A DNA stretch of 64,000 nt from Aneurinibacillus sp. Ricciae_BoGa-3 (GCF_028421645.1 NZ_CP116887.1:2544001-2608000); one strand, 5' to 3'. Positions 34,938 to 45,135 are shown, numbered from the stretch's first letter. A program made the numbers and translations. Notes: generated from the sequence alone by a model not told the origin.

Positions 34938-36827
34938 ATGGAAAATAGAACGGCAGCAAAAAAACCGGCGATTCGGACGGGCCCTATTTTTGGCATCATG
35001 TTGGTTGGAGCCTTCATAGCGTTTTTGAACCAGACGTTGATAAACGTAGCTTTGCCTCAGATCATGCAGCATTTGAACATCTCAGCTGTTCAAGCGAACT
35101 GGTTGATAACCATCTACATGTTAGTTAATGGCATTGTCATTCCTGTTACAGCTTTCCTGATGGAGCGCTTTACCACCAGGCAGCTGTACTTCACTTTAAT
35201 GACACTTTTTACAGTTGGAACACTTATCTGCGGGATTGCACCCAGCTTTTCAGTACTTTTGATCGGCCGTGTTGTACAGGCAGCTGGCGCAGGGATCCTT
35301 TTCCCTTTGATTACCAATGTTATCTTTACATTGTTTCCGCTGGAAAAGCGTGGAGCGGCCATGGGGATGTTCGGGGTTGCCATTAACTTCGCGCCAGCGA
35401 TAGGGCCTACCTTATCCGGGTGGATTGTTGAATCCTACTCGTGGCGGGTGCTGTTCCATATTGTATTTCCCATCGCGCTGCTCAACTTAATTGTCTCGTT
35501 TTTTTTGATTAGGAATGTAGCGGAAACTAGCCGGCCAAAATTAGATGTCCTGGGTGTCATCCTCTCCACATTGGGCTTCGGCGGGGTCTTATACGGCTTT
35601 GCTACAGCTGGAAGTTCCGGATGGAGCAGCACAAACGTGGTTGCTACGTTTATTGTTGGCGGTGTCTGCCTGGTTCTGTTTATTTGGCGCCAATTTGTTG
35701 TGGACCACCCGATTCTAGAGTTTAGGATTTTCAAATACCGCATGTTTACCCTCTTAACGATCATCAACGTGATTGTTACGATGGCGATGTTCGCGGGCAT
35801 GATTTTAATGCCTATATACATGCAAAATGTGCGCGGGTTTTCCCCGTTCTTGTCGGGTCTCATGCTGTTGCCTGGCGGGGTGATTATGGGAGTCATGTCC
35901 CCCATTACCGGAAGACTTTTTGATAAAATGGGTGCCAAATGGCTTGCGATTCCCGGGCTGCTTATTACGGCTATCACGACGTACGCACTGGCCAAGCTTG
36001 ACATTAACACCTCCTTCACGTATGTCACAGCCGTTTTCACCGCGCGAATGTTTGGTATGGCCATCCTTATGATGCCAATTTTCACAGCCTCCTTGAACGA
36101 TCTGCCGTTTAAGTTCAACCGTTACGGAACCGCTATGGTTAATACGCTGCGGATGGTGGCGGGTGCTGTCGGTATGGCTTTTTTCGTCTCCGTTATGGCC
36201 AATAACAGTGCCATTCATATCAGGGATATTGTTGAGCGCGAACAGTTTTCATTGACCGATAAAGCTCACATGGCGCTTGCTACCGCAAGGGGAACAGCGA
36301 TGGGTATAAATGACGCTTTTCTCATTGCAACGGGCTTAACCGTGCTGTCGCTGGTGCTATCCTTTTTCATACGCAAGACGGCCCCGGCCGACCAGAAGAA
36401 AACGGAGCAAGAAAAGAACGATCCAGAACAAAAAATTGCAGATTGGAATCAGGAGCCACAGCCTGTTGCTGCACAAGGGCCATTTAAGCCTGTTTACGAA
36501 ACCCGCATCGAACAGGAAAAGGAAAATGGGGAGCCTGTCGCACAAACAGTCCGGCGTTATCAGGAGCGGGCAGAACCGAGATCCGCACCGCATAACCCAG
36601 ACAGAGCGTTCCGCAGCGGACTACGCCGTTTGCAGGAGAACCCCCAGGCGAACGATGAGCAGAGAGAAGATAACAGCGATGCAGCCTTCCGGGAAGCGAT
36701 CCGCCGTTTTCTTTCCGGGAAATCGCTGGAGCCAGCCAAAACTTATGAAGCGGAAAACAGCAACGAGCCAATGGGCGACTCAGAGTACCGAAGAGCGCTG
36801 CGCAGAATGAGATCCAGGCAAAAATAA
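34938..36827 (+). CDS. DHA2-family multidrug exporter with basic repeat tail
   Basis: 629 residues. First about 490 form a 14-helix EmrB/QacA carrier (ALPQIMQHLNIS, motif C GPTLSGWIVE, AGAGILFPL). The last 130, cytoplasmic and hydrophilic, carry three short repeats: AFRSGLRRLQ, AFREAIRRFL and EYRRALRRMR. Most relatives stop after helix 14, so the tail is odd. Start at ATG 34938, 10 bases after AGGAG. No adaptor or regulator adjoining. Confidence 0.88.
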   Translation: MENRTAAKKPAIRTGPIFGIMLVGAFIAFLNQTLINVALPQIMQHLNISAVQANWLITIYMLVNGIVIPVTAFLMERFTTRQLYFTLMTLFTVGTLICGIAPSFSVLLIGRVVQAAGAGILFPLITNVIFTLFPLEKRGAAMGMFGVAINFAPAIGPTLSGWIVESYSWRVLFHIVFPIALLNLIVSFFLIRNVAETSRPKLDVLGVILSTLGFGGVLYGFATAGSSGWSSTNVVATFIVGGVCLVLFIWRQFVVDHPILEFRIFKYRMFTLLTIINVIVTMAMFAGMILMPIYMQNVRGFSPFLSGLMLLPGGVIMGVMSPITGRLFDKMGAKWLAIPGLLITAITTYALAKLDINTSFTYVTAVFTARMFGMAILMMPIFTASLNDLPFKFNRYGTAMVNTLRMVAGAVGMAFFVSVMANNSAIHIRDIVEREQFSLTDKAHMALATARGTAMGINDAFLIATGLTVLSLVLSFFIRKTAPADQKKTEQEKNDPEQKIADWNQEPQPVAAQGPFKPVYETRIEQEKENGEPVAQTVRRYQERAEPRSAPHNPDRAFRSGLRRLQENPQANDEQREDNSDAAFREAIRRFLSGKSLEPAKTYEAENSNEPMGDSEYRRALRRMRSRQK

Positions 36828-36858
36828 AAAAGCCCGTTGGTTTAAAAGCGGGCTTTCT
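36828..36858 (+). terminator. bidirectional terminator
   Basis: AAAAAAGCCCG/CGGGCTTTCT stem between convergent exporter and spoVK. Confidence 0.8.
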
Positions 36859-36860
36859 CC

Positions 36861-37790
36861 TCACTGCACGTTAAAGTCCTCCGCACGAAGTTCCATAAGC
36901 AAATTCTTGTCTATTTCACCAGCGGTGTATTCCGTCACTACGCGAATGGCATGCTGGCGGATTGCTTTCTCAATCATATTGCGCACATATCTGGCGTTGC
37001 TGAAATGGTTCAGACCATCTTCCATTTCACGTATCAGAAGCCGCCTGACAAGATTCCGGGAATCCTGGGCTAAATAATAAGCCTGCTCCTGGCACATCCC
37101 GTTCGCAATGTCGAGAAGCTGCGGAATGGTGTAATCCGGAAATTCTAGCTTTATCGGAAAACGCGAGGGAAGACCAGGGTTAGAGGCAAGAAAATAGTCC
37201 ATCTCGTCATTGTACCCCGCCAGAATCACAATAAGCTGTTTCCGGTTATCCTCGAGGCTCTTAATCAGTGTATCGATGCATTCCTTTCCAAAATCCTTCT
37301 CTCCGCCTCTCACAAGCGAGTAGGCTTCATCAATAAATAAAACGCCCCCGAGCGCTTTTTTTATGATGTCCCGGGTGCGCGAAGCCGTATGGCCGATGTA
37401 TTCCCCTACCAGATCCGCCCTTTCTACTTCAATCAAGTGGCCTTTTTCAAGAATTCCCATATCCTTAAACAGTTTTCCAAAAATTCGGGCTACTGTTGTT
37501 TTTCCAGTTCCCGGGTTTCCCTTAAAAACCATATGAAACATGTGGGGTGCATTATGAAGCCCCTGGCCTTCCCGCAATTTTCGTATGGTTAAGAACGCAT
37601 AAATTTCGTAGACTAATTTTTTAACACCATCAAGCCCAACCAGGCATTCGAGTTCTTTTAAAGCCCCCGATTCGTGTTCAAGCGACTTTTCCATCCTTGT
37701 GCTAATAATCTTCTCTCTCGGCTGCGAAAGAATTTTTTCGTTATTAAAAACAACTTTAATTTGATTGGCAGCTTGGCTTGTGGATTTCAT
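36861..37790 (-). CDS. spoVK: SpoVK stage V sporulation AAA ATPase
   Basis: 309 residues, CbxX/CfxQ AAA family. Walker A GNPGTGKTT near 94, Walker B GVLFIDEAYSL near 154, arginine-finger segment RFPIKLEF, sensor 2 region FSNARYVRNMIEKAI. Needed for spore maturation in B. subtilis. ATG 37790 follows GGGGGAG; an upstream ATG at 37814 precedes that site. In B. subtilis spoVK adjoins hflX; here a HAD and an exporter intervene. Confidence 0.93.
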   Translation of the reverse strand: MKSTSQAANQIKVVFNNEKILSQPREKIISTRMEKSLEHESGALKELECLVGLDGVKKLVYEIYAFLTIRKLREGQGLHNAPHMFHMVFKGNPGTGKTTVARIFGKLFKDMGILEKGHLIEVERADLVGEYIGHTASRTRDIIKKALGGVLFIDEAYSLVRGGEKDFGKECIDTLIKSLEDNRKQLIVILAGYNDEMDYFLASNPGLPSRFPIKLEFPDYTIPQLLDIANGMCQEQAYYLAQDSRNLVRRLLIREMEDGLNHFSNARYVRNMIEKAIRQHAIRVVTEYTAGEIDKNLLMELRAEDFNVQ

Positions 37791-37874
37791 GTCAATCTCC
37801 CCCGGAAAGCTCATCTTCTCGAAATATAAACATGTAATTATTGGAATGAAAAGGTTTGAAATAGCACTGTAAAA

Positions 37875-37894
37875 ACACTGGCTTTTACCAGTGT
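37875..37894 (-). terminator. hairpin with T-run upstream of spoVK
   Basis: ACACTGG/CCAGTGT stem, TTTTT on the - strand side, 85 bases ahead of spoVK. No gene lies before it on that strand; may be an attenuator. Confidence 0.4.
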
Positions 37895-38026
37895 ATGCGG
37901 GTTTATGGGCAATTAGGAGAAAAAATGAAAGAGGGGGAAAGAAAACATTACCAGGTAAAACTGCCCGTTTTGTATGTTAGGATGATACATGAGTTAGCCA
38001 ACTACTAAATCAACGGGAGTGATTCG

Positions 38027-38761
38027 ATGAAAAAATTATTAGCTGCTACTCTTCTAACTACTGCACTGGTGGGCGTTAATGTCGCCGGAGCACAGGCAGC
38101 AACCTGCCCAAACACGAACACACAATATAAAGTGGTAACATACAGCGGCAGCCAAACATTAAGTCAGGACCAACTCAACCAATTGATCTCGCAATATTTC
38201 GGAAATAGTGTTAATTTCGCTAATTGGAATACTAAAGCTGCTGTGCCTGTACAGCAAACACCGCAAAAACAATATACAGCACCTACACAAGCGGCACCTG
38301 TACAAGTAGCACCTGCACAAAAAGCTGCGCCACAACCCGCCCAGCAGGCTGGTGGTTCAAAAGGCCAGGCTACAGCAGGCTTAACACAGGAAGAACAACA
38401 GATGCTTAACCTCGTTAATCAGGAACGTCAAAAAAATGGGCTGGCACCGCTTAAAGCAAACATGCAGCTTGTTAAAATGGCCCGTGTAAAAGCAAAAGAC
38501 ATGATCGATAATAATTACTTTAGCCACCAATCTCCTACTTATGGCTCGCCATTTGATATGATGAAAACATTCGGCATCTCATACCAAACAGCAGGTGAGA
38601 ATATTGCCGGCAATCAAACGGTGAGCGCTGCTCACACAGCGCTCATGAACTCTGCAGGCCATCGTGCCAATATTCTGAACGGAAGTTTCACGCAAGTAGG
38701 AATCGGCATTGTGAATGGCGGCCCTTACGGCAAAATGTTCGTACAGGACTTTATCGGATAA
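38027..38761 (+). CDS. secreted CAP-domain protein (YkwD-like)
   Basis: 244 residues. Signal peptide ending AGAQAA, a 90-residue Gln/Ala/Pro-rich linker, then a CAP/SCP domain (about 120-244) with LNLVNQERQKNGLAPL, SHQSPTYGSPFDMM, AGENIAGNQT and SAGHRANILNGSF. Secreted CAP proteins of spore formers are of unknown chemistry. GGGAGTGAT before the ATG. Terminator at 38841. Confidence 0.88.
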   Translation: MKKLLAATLLTTALVGVNVAGAQAATCPNTNTQYKVVTYSGSQTLSQDQLNQLISQYFGNSVNFANWNTKAAVPVQQTPQKQYTAPTQAAPVQVAPAQKAAPQPAQQAGGSKGQATAGLTQEEQQMLNLVNQERQKNGLAPLKANMQLVKMARVKAKDMIDNNYFSHQSPTYGSPFDMMKTFGISYQTAGENIAGNQTVSAAHTALMNSAGHRANILNGSFTQVGIGIVNGGPYGKMFVQDFIG

Positions 38762-38840
38762 TATAAGTATGTCCGATCGCTCATTCTTCATGCATAATAA
38801 CGGCATAAAAATGAGGAAAATCACATTTTAGCTAAATAAA

Positions 38841-38885
38841 ATGAGTTAGGGCGCTGCAGGTTTAAATCACAGCGCCCTAACTCAT
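38841..38885. terminator. bidirectional terminator, 16-bp perfect stem
   Basis: ATGAGTTAGGGCGCTG paired with CAGCGCCCTAACTCAT around 13 bases, between convergent genes. Confidence 0.85.
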
Positions 38886-38906
38886 TTCACTTTGTCATCT
38901 GCTATT

Positions 38907-39332
38907 TCAAGGCAATGTAACGTCAAACTCAATTCGGGTATTTGGATAAGGTGTATCATCATTGCCGGCAAGCTCTACGGCAAACTTATGATTGCCGGAA
39001 GTGAGAGCAGGCAGCTGTACCTCTTTCTTGTATTGCTTGGTAATCTTTCCATCCACCCACAGAAGAATATGGCCTTCCCCTGCTCGTTTGCCAGCACGTG
39101 CTCCTGGGCTTGCTATTTGAAAGTTGTTCGTACTGAAATACAGCTGTACGGATTTACCTTCAATTGAATGCTCCACTTCAAGCGCAGGGGTACCGGCTGC
39201 TTGCAGACCGGCTTCCTGTGCGCCTGCAGGTCCTGCCGCGGTGATTGGCATTACGGTTACAAACGGCACGCTAGAAAAAGAAACGGTTAACACAAGCAAA
39301 GACCCTGAGATAAGGGCGATTCGTTTATTCAT
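38907..39332 (-). CDS. secreted beta-sandwich protein, DUF4399-like
   Basis: 141 residues with signal peptide (ISGSLLVLTVSFSSVPFVTV). Core has GEGHILLWVDGK, LTSGNHKFAVELAGNDDTPY and a final FDVTLP strand, resembling small exported Ig-like domains. Role unknown. GGGGGA at 8 bases from the ATG. Follows the efflux adaptor on the same strand by 78 bases. Confidence 0.6.
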   Translation of the reverse strand: MNKRIALISGSLLVLTVSFSSVPFVTVMPITAAGPAGAQEAGLQAAGTPALEVEHSIEGKSVQLYFSTNNFQIASPGARAGKRAGEGHILLWVDGKITKQYKKEVQLPALTSGNHKFAVELAGNDDTPYPNTRIEFDVTLP

Positions 39333-39410
39333 GGGCCCATCCCCCTTTTTATTTCTTCTTTATAAAGGATGGACTACTGCGAATCGTTCTATTCCAGGGT
39401 CTCGTTATGC

Positions 39411-40802
39411 TTATTTGCTATTTTTTACTGAAATTTTTACATCTGTATTAACAAGGGTTTGCCCTTTCACGATCACTGCATCCCCAACTGTGAGGCCGTC
39501 CACCATCGATTGATCACTGTTTTGCCCAAGAACGGTAACCGGTTTTTTCACCGCTTTATCACCCTTCGCAACATACACATAGGATCGGCCGCTATCATCG
39601 AGAATGCCTGCAGTCGGAATCACAATCCCCTTTTTCGCCGTGGGCGGAATGACGGTAATCTGCGCAATCATGCCTGCTTTCACCTTGCCATCCTGATTCG
39701 GAATCTCAAATGTTACCGGATACCCTGCATTCTGCTGATTGATCGGGCTAATCGAAGCAATTCTTCCTTTACCGGAATAACCTATGGAAGGAATCTTAAT
39801 ATCCACTGACTGGTTCGGCGCAAACAAGCTTAACAAATTCTCAGGCGTATTGATGGTTACCTTCATCGGATCCAGATTGGATAAGATCATAAACGGAGAT
39901 TGCGGGGACGCGAAATCGCCAATCTCTCCGTTTATCGCGCCAATGGTACCGGCGATAGGAGCTGGAACCGAGGCATTTGCCAGGTTGTCCTCCGCAATTT
40001 GCAAGCCAACCTGCGCCTGGTTAACCTGCTGCTGGGATGCTTCAATTCCAGCAGTGCTCCCCGCAGTACCGGCCTGGATTTGCGCATTCTGCATCGCAGC
40101 CGCGGCATTTTTCCGGGCTATGTCTGCATCTTTTACGGCAGCAACTGCATTCTGACGGGCCACATTCGCGTTCTTCAACGCATTTTCTGCTTGTGTAAAC
40201 GTTGTTTTTGCCTGGTCAACCTGCTGTTGGGAGACGGCTCCCTGACTGAACAACTGGTTCATGCGGTCGAGGTTAACCTTTGCATCGTTTAACTGCGACT
40301 GGGCCAGAGCAACGCCGTTATCCGCCTGGCTCACTCCGTTATTTGCTTTGTTTATCGTATTATCTGCCTGGGTCAATCCGTTAGAAGCCTGAGTTATGCC
40401 GACCTGTGCGGACTGTGAACCGCTGTTATGCTGGGTAATAACTTGCGCAAGATTTGCCTGGGCGCTGGCCACCGCCGCCTGTGACTGCTCAACAGCATGG
40501 CGCAGATCAACGTCGTCGAGACGGAACAATACATCACCCTGGTTAACTTTCTGGCCGACTTTAACATTAATGGCAACCACCTTAGCACTCGCTTTAGGCA
40601 CAACGTTTACTTGCTGATAGGCCTGGGTTGTCCCGGTAAGAACGCGTCCTTTGTCAAGCGAGCCCTCCGCCGCCCTGGCAACTTCAACAGGTATCAGTTT
40701 CATCGTGTTGACCTGCACGGCCGCTTTACTGCCACAGCCAGCCAGTAGGCTTGAGCCTATCGTAAGCGAAGCGATTGTCACCCCAATAAATAACTTACGC
40801 AT
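39411..40802 (-). CDS. RND efflux membrane-fusion lipoprotein
   Basis: 463 residues. Lipobox SLLAGC, lipoyl halves (VVPKASAKVVAINVKVGQKV and SVPAPIAGTIGAI), a long Ala/Gln/Asn-rich coiled coil (about 100-255) and beta-barrel ending at VIPPTAKKGIVIPTAGIL. Couples to the RND pump; start overlaps the pump stop by 8 bases. In a Gram-positive it probably only crosses to the wall, since no outer-membrane channel exists. Confidence 0.9.
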   Translation of the reverse strand: MRKLFIGVTIASLTIGSSLLAGCGSKAAVQVNTMKLIPVEVARAAEGSLDKGRVLTGTTQAYQQVNVVPKASAKVVAINVKVGQKVNQGDVLFRLDDVDLRHAVEQSQAAVASAQANLAQVITQHNSGSQSAQVGITQASNGLTQADNTINKANNGVSQADNGVALAQSQLNDAKVNLDRMNQLFSQGAVSQQQVDQAKTTFTQAENALKNANVARQNAVAAVKDADIARKNAAAAMQNAQIQAGTAGSTAGIEASQQQVNQAQVGLQIAEDNLANASVPAPIAGTIGAINGEIGDFASPQSPFMILSNLDPMKVTINTPENLLSLFAPNQSVDIKIPSIGYSGKGRIASISPINQQNAGYPVTFEIPNQDGKVKAGMIAQITVIPPTAKKGIVIPTAGILDDSGRSYVYVAKGDKAVKKPVTVLGQNSDQSMVDGLTVGDAVIVKGQTLVNTDVKISVKNSK

Positions 40803-43800
40803 TGAAATTTTCCCCTCCCGTTTTGCTTAAGCGTCTCTCTAGTTTACGTGCACGCCGTTTTTCCCGGCGCGCACGTCGTTTTATAATCATATCGTCGAAC
40901 AAGGTATAGACTACCGGCACCAGAACAAGCGTTACAAGCGTCGAGAAGGTAAGGCCGAAGGCAACCACTACGGCAAGCGGAGTCTGCCCCTCGCTTCCCT
41001 GTCCGCCACCGAATGCTAGCGGGAGGATCGCCAACACAGTTGCAAGGGTCGTCATCAGGATCGGGCGAAGACGAACCGGACCCGCAGTTAGCACCGCTTG
41101 ATTTCGCTCCATGCCTTCTTTGCGCAGGGTGTTGATATAATCAATCAGCACGATGGCGTTATTCGTAACAATACCTATGAGCAAGATGTAGCCCATGATA
41201 GCCATTACGCCAAGCTTTTGACCGGTGACCAACAGTCCTACAACCACACCAATTAAGGTAGGCGGTATGGAGAACATAATCACAAACGGATAGAACAGCG
41301 ACTCAAACTGGCCAGCCATTACCATATAAACAAGCAGAACAGAAAGCACAATGGCCAACCCCAGGCTGCTGAATGAATCCGCCATATTTTGTCCCTGGCC
41401 GCCGCTCTTATCAATCATATAGCCCTGCGGCAGTTTTAAAGCAGCCAATTGGGCGTTGATTTCCGTATTAACAGAATTGAGGTCCCGCCCTTGAATATCA
41501 GCAGTAATGCTTACGGCGCGCGTTTGATTATTCCGGTTGATCTGCTGCGGAATAGCGGACTTCGTAATCTGCGCTACTTGTCCAACCGAAACTTGTGCAC
41601 CTGTCGGAGTAGACAGCATCAGGCTGTTTAAGTTATTGACTTCGCTGCGGTAGCTTTCCGGGAACTGTACACGGACATCAATCTGATCGTCGCCTGTCCG
41701 GTATTTGGTTGCAACCTGTCCGCCAAAAGCCGTGTTGACTGCGGATAGGATTTGGTTGGTTGTGATTCCGTATTGGGAAGCTGTATTGCTATCCACCTGT
41801 ACTTGAATCTCATCGTTCACGTTATCAAACGAAGAAGTAACATTTCGCGTACCTTTAACATTTTTAATGATATCAACCATCGTACTGCTGATGTCTTTCA
41901 GGGTATTTAAGTCATCCCCTTCAAGCTGTATGCTAATCGGGCTGCCAGTAGGCATACCCGAGCTCTTTGCCGCAACGGTAATATCAGCGCCGACAATGTT
42001 TTTCGTATGGTTTCTAAGATCCTCCATTACCTGGTCGGTTGATCTCGAGCGCTTTTCTTTTGGCACAAGCTTCAGCTCAACAGAACCCTGATTAGATGAA
42101 GAGGTAGCCACAACGGGGCTGCCGCCTGAACCGATGGATGTATATACAAGGTCCTTCTCTGGAACGCTTAATGCCATTTGTTCGACCTGTTTTATCGTGG
42201 CTTCCGTATCCTGCAGCCGTGAGCCTGGAGGTAATTTCACGTTGACCGTGATGTCCCCCTGGTCAAAGGATGGAAGAAACTCCTTGCCAATCAGAGGGGA
42301 GGCAAAAACGCCTACAGACGCAAGAAAAACAACAAGGGTTGTAATTAAAATGGTTTTGCGATGGTTCAAGGACCAGTTCACAAGACGTCCGTAAGATTTA
42401 CTCAACCGGTAAAAGCCTTTCTGGAAAGCGACCAATGGAGAACGGCTGGTTGAATGAACGTATTCTTGAGGGTCTTTTGGTATTTGCGTTAAAAGCTTAG
42501 ATGACATCATAGGTACTAGCGTTATAGCCGCAATAAGGGCTGCAATATGCGAGAACACAACGGTTAAAGCCAATGGGCCAAACAGCTGCCCCGCAATGCC
42601 ATTAACAAAGACAATCGGGAGAAACACGGCAATTTGCGCCAGAGCCGAAGCCATGACCGCCGTTCCCACTTCTTTAGCGCCTGCAATAGACGACAAGTCA
42701 ATGGGAAGGCCCTGCTGCCGCTTTCGGTAAATACTTTCCAGCACAACAACAGAGAAGTCCACAAGTGAACCTATGCCAAGCATCAAGCCCATCAGCGAGA
42801 TCAAGTTGATGGTTTGCCCTGTAAAATACATTAAGGCAAAGGTTGAGATAAGCGATATCGGTATAACGATGGCTGCCACAAGCATCGATCGGAAGCTATT
42901 TAAAAATATGAATAAGATAAGAATCGCCAGAATGCTTCCTTCAAGGCCATGCTGTTCAAGCGTGTGGATCGAATCTTTAATATAAATGGAAGAATCGAGA
43001 ATGGTGACAATTTTAACTCCTTTAGGCAGCAGGGGCCGGATGGCATCCAATTCCTTCAACACGCTCTGCGCCACGGTCACCGTATTGGCTCCGCTCGCTT
43101 TCGTTACATTTAATCCAATACTTGGCTGACCGTTTACCCTTGATTCCTGGGTAATCTTCTGGTAGCCATCGGTAACAGTGAGAACGTCAGCTAGCTGGAT
43201 AACACCTCCGCCGCCGTTAGCCGTTTTCGGAAGCGTAATCGGCGTATGCCCAATATCTTGAGGGCTGTCAAATTCACCAGTTACCTTAATGTTGATATCC
43301 CTGCCGCCCTCTGTTAAACTACCAGCCGATCCGGATAGATTTCGTGCGGCAAGAGCCTGGTTGATCTGGTCCACTGTAATGCCGTATGCAGTAAGCGCAT
43401 CGGGATTCACGGTAAGCTGAATCTCCCTTGTTCTTCCGCCGGATATGCCTAGAGAGGCCACCCCGTCTATCCGCTCGATTCGAGGCTGGATTAAATTTTG
43501 GGCAATTTTATTTAATTCAACGACGTCAACGGGCCCCGACATGGCCATCGTAATAATCGGCTGGCTGTTCGGGTCGAGTTTCATAACGCGCGGTGAATCG
43601 GCGTCTTTAGGTAGGCTGCCTCTTACACGGTCGATTTTATCGCGCATGTCAAGCGTAGCCTGGTCCATGTTTGTTCCCCAGTTAAACTGGACGATAACTA
43701 TGGATGAGCCGTTTGCCGACTGCGACTGCACCTTACTGATATTACTGACCGTTCCCACGGCTTCTTCAATGGGCTTGGATATTAATTTCTCTACTTGAGA

Positions 43801-43968
43801 CGGTGAGGCCCCCTGATAGCTGGTTGCCACTACTGCAACCGGCAGGTTAAGTTCCGGGTACAAGTCCACCTTTAGCTTTGTCAGAGAAATAATACCAAAT
43901 AACACTGCCGCAATGATGATCATGGCAATGGTGACCGGTCTCCTTACCGAAAAATCGGCTATTTTCAC
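40795..43968 (-). CDS. RND family efflux pump (SwrC/AcrB-like)
   Basis: 1057 residues, twelve helices and two large outer loops. Starts IADFSVRRPVTIAMIIIAAV; the proton-relay helix reads GSLVDFSVVVLES, keeping the first Asp of the usual DD pair but Phe at the second. TM10-11 has GIVTNNAIVLIDYI. Relatives such as SwrC export lipopeptides and drugs. Middle of a tetR-pump-adaptor operon. Confidence 0.93.
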   Translation of the reverse strand: MKIADFSVRRPVTIAMIIIAAVLFGIISLTKLKVDLYPELNLPVAVVATSYQGASPSQVEKLISKPIEEAVGTVSNISKVQSQSANGSSIVIVQFNWGTNMDQATLDMRDKIDRVRGSLPKDADSPRVMKLDPNSQPIITMAMSGPVDVVELNKIAQNLIQPRIERIDGVASLGISGGRTREIQLTVNPDALTAYGITVDQINQALAARNLSGSAGSLTEGGRDINIKVTGEFDSPQDIGHTPITLPKTANGGGGVIQLADVLTVTDGYQKITQESRVNGQPSIGLNVTKASGANTVTVAQSVLKELDAIRPLLPKGVKIVTILDSSIYIKDSIHTLEQHGLEGSILAILILFIFLNSFRSMLVAAIVIPISLISTFALMYFTGQTINLISLMGLMLGIGSLVDFSVVVLESIYRKRQQGLPIDLSSIAGAKEVGTAVMASALAQIAVFLPIVFVNGIAGQLFGPLALTVVFSHIAALIAAITLVPMMSSKLLTQIPKDPQEYVHSTSRSPLVAFQKGFYRLSKSYGRLVNWSLNHRKTILITTLVVFLASVGVFASPLIGKEFLPSFDQGDITVNVKLPPGSRLQDTEATIKQVEQMALSVPEKDLVYTSIGSGGSPVVATSSSNQGSVELKLVPKEKRSRSTDQVMEDLRNHTKNIVGADITVAAKSSGMPTGSPISIQLEGDDLNTLKDISSTMVDIIKNVKGTRNVTSSFDNVNDEIQVQVDSNTASQYGITTNQILSAVNTAFGGQVATKYRTGDDQIDVRVQFPESYRSEVNNLNSLMLSTPTGAQVSVGQVAQITKSAIPQQINRNNQTRAVSITADIQGRDLNSVNTEINAQLAALKLPQGYMIDKSGGQGQNMADSFSSLGLAIVLSVLLVYMVMAGQFESLFYPFVIMFSIPPTLIGVVVGLLVTGQKLGVMAIMGYILLIGIVTNNAIVLIDYINTLRKEGMERNQAVLTAGPVRLRPILMTTLATVLAILPLAFGGGQGSEGQTPLAVVVAFGLTFSTLVTLVLVPVVYTLFDDMIIKRRARREKRRARKLERRLSKTGGENFNA

Positions 43969-44031
43969 TCCTATCTCTCCTTTTACGCATTTCTATACTA
44001 CATGTAGGATATTACCGGGATAAACGCGACT

Positions 44032-44919
44032 TTAATAGCGGAGCTGCAGCGCTTGTGAAAGCTTCTCACACATGCTGTTTAAATCCGGGATGCTTTCCAG
44101 ATTGCGCAGCATCCCGCGGATAACCACTGCTCTTGGCTCCAGTTCCATCAGTTCGTGCTCGAGAATTCGTAGCGATTGTATAGCTTCCTCACGGTCTGTG
44201 TTAGAAAGCGGCTCATTCGCAAGAAAATCCTTGATTTTCTTGAGGATTACCAGAGGATGCATTTCTGCGGGAGGTGTATCCTCTTCATAAACTTTCCATA
44301 TTTCCATGCTAACAAGCGGCTTCGTATCTTCCCTTAAAAACCCTTCTATCAAGCATTCTAGCTGCTTCACGATAAACCGAGTAACTCTGTCAACGGCCAG
44401 AGGCACCTGTTTAACCATGATAAGCTTCATATAAGAAGCGGTCATGCCCATTAGGAGAAGCGAGCAATCTGCTATGTAAGGTGAGAGTTTAGCGCCATAC
44501 AGGTTAGTCAGGCTATTTTCCAACCATTTCATTTCCGAAACATTCTTTTGCTGAATGTACGCGTTAATGGACTTGTCCATTAACCCGGGGATTTGCCGCA
44601 TTTGCACCATATAAAACTCCCGGAATTCTATGTAATGACTAAGGCGGATTTCGATTTGTTTCATAAATTTTTCTTTGGCTGATAAGCCAGCATTTCGGTC
44701 AATTAAAACAGCCTGGTCCTCAATTAAACGAAAATAATGCTGCAGGATAGTTAAAAACAATTCTTCCTTTGACTTAAAGTAAAGGTACAAACTCCCTTTT
44801 GACATTTCGCACGCATCAGCTATTTCTTTCATAGATGTTTGCTGATAATTTTTAACAGAAAAAAGCTTCATAGCCGTTTTTAAAATGAATTTCTTTTTCT
44901 CTGTATTTTTTTCGTTCAC
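44032..44919 (-). CDS. TetR-family regulator of the RND operon
   Basis: 295 residues, longer than usual (about 200) because of an acidic C-terminal extension. Helix-turn-helix in NYQQTSMKEIADACEMSKGSLYLYFKSKEEL. GTG at 44919 follows GGAGGGG at 7 bases. First gene of the operon; palindrome upstream. Confidence 0.87.
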   Translation of the reverse strand: MNEKNTEKKKFILKTAMKLFSVKNYQQTSMKEIADACEMSKGSLYLYFKSKEELFLTILQHYFRLIEDQAVLIDRNAGLSAKEKFMKQIEIRLSHYIEFREFYMVQMRQIPGLMDKSINAYIQQKNVSEMKWLENSLTNLYGAKLSPYIADCSLLLMGMTASYMKLIMVKQVPLAVDRVTRFIVKQLECLIEGFLREDTKPLVSMEIWKVYEEDTPPAEMHPLVILKKIKDFLANEPLSNTDREEAIQSLRILEHELMELEPRAVVIRGMLRNLESIPDLNSMCEKLSQALQLRY

Positions 44920-44965
44920 ACGCTTTCCCCTCCACCTCACTGTCCCACCGGTTCTCTAAATGACT

Positions 44966-44982
44966 AATCGGTCCAACCGATT
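44966..44982 (-). promoter_or_regulatory. TetR operator palindrome
   Basis: AATCGGT-CCA-ACCGATT, overlapping a TACAAT-like -10 on the - strand 47 bases ahead of the tetR start. Points to autoregulation. Confidence 0.7.
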
Positions 44983-45098
44983 GTAACATAAAACAAAAGT
45001 ACTGGGATATTAAAAAATTATTAAATTGTGAATCCTTGTTCATTCTAATGCATCTGCACCAAAAATCAAGTAGAAATCTCCCGCTTATTCCGGACAGC

Positions 45099-45135
45099 AA
45101 AAAAACCCCAAAGGTCTCTACCTTAAAGGGTTTTT
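45099..45135 (-). terminator. terminator overlapping the gene end
   Basis: AAAAACCCC/GGGTTTTT-type stem; the TAG stop of the next gene lies inside. Confidence 0.7.
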
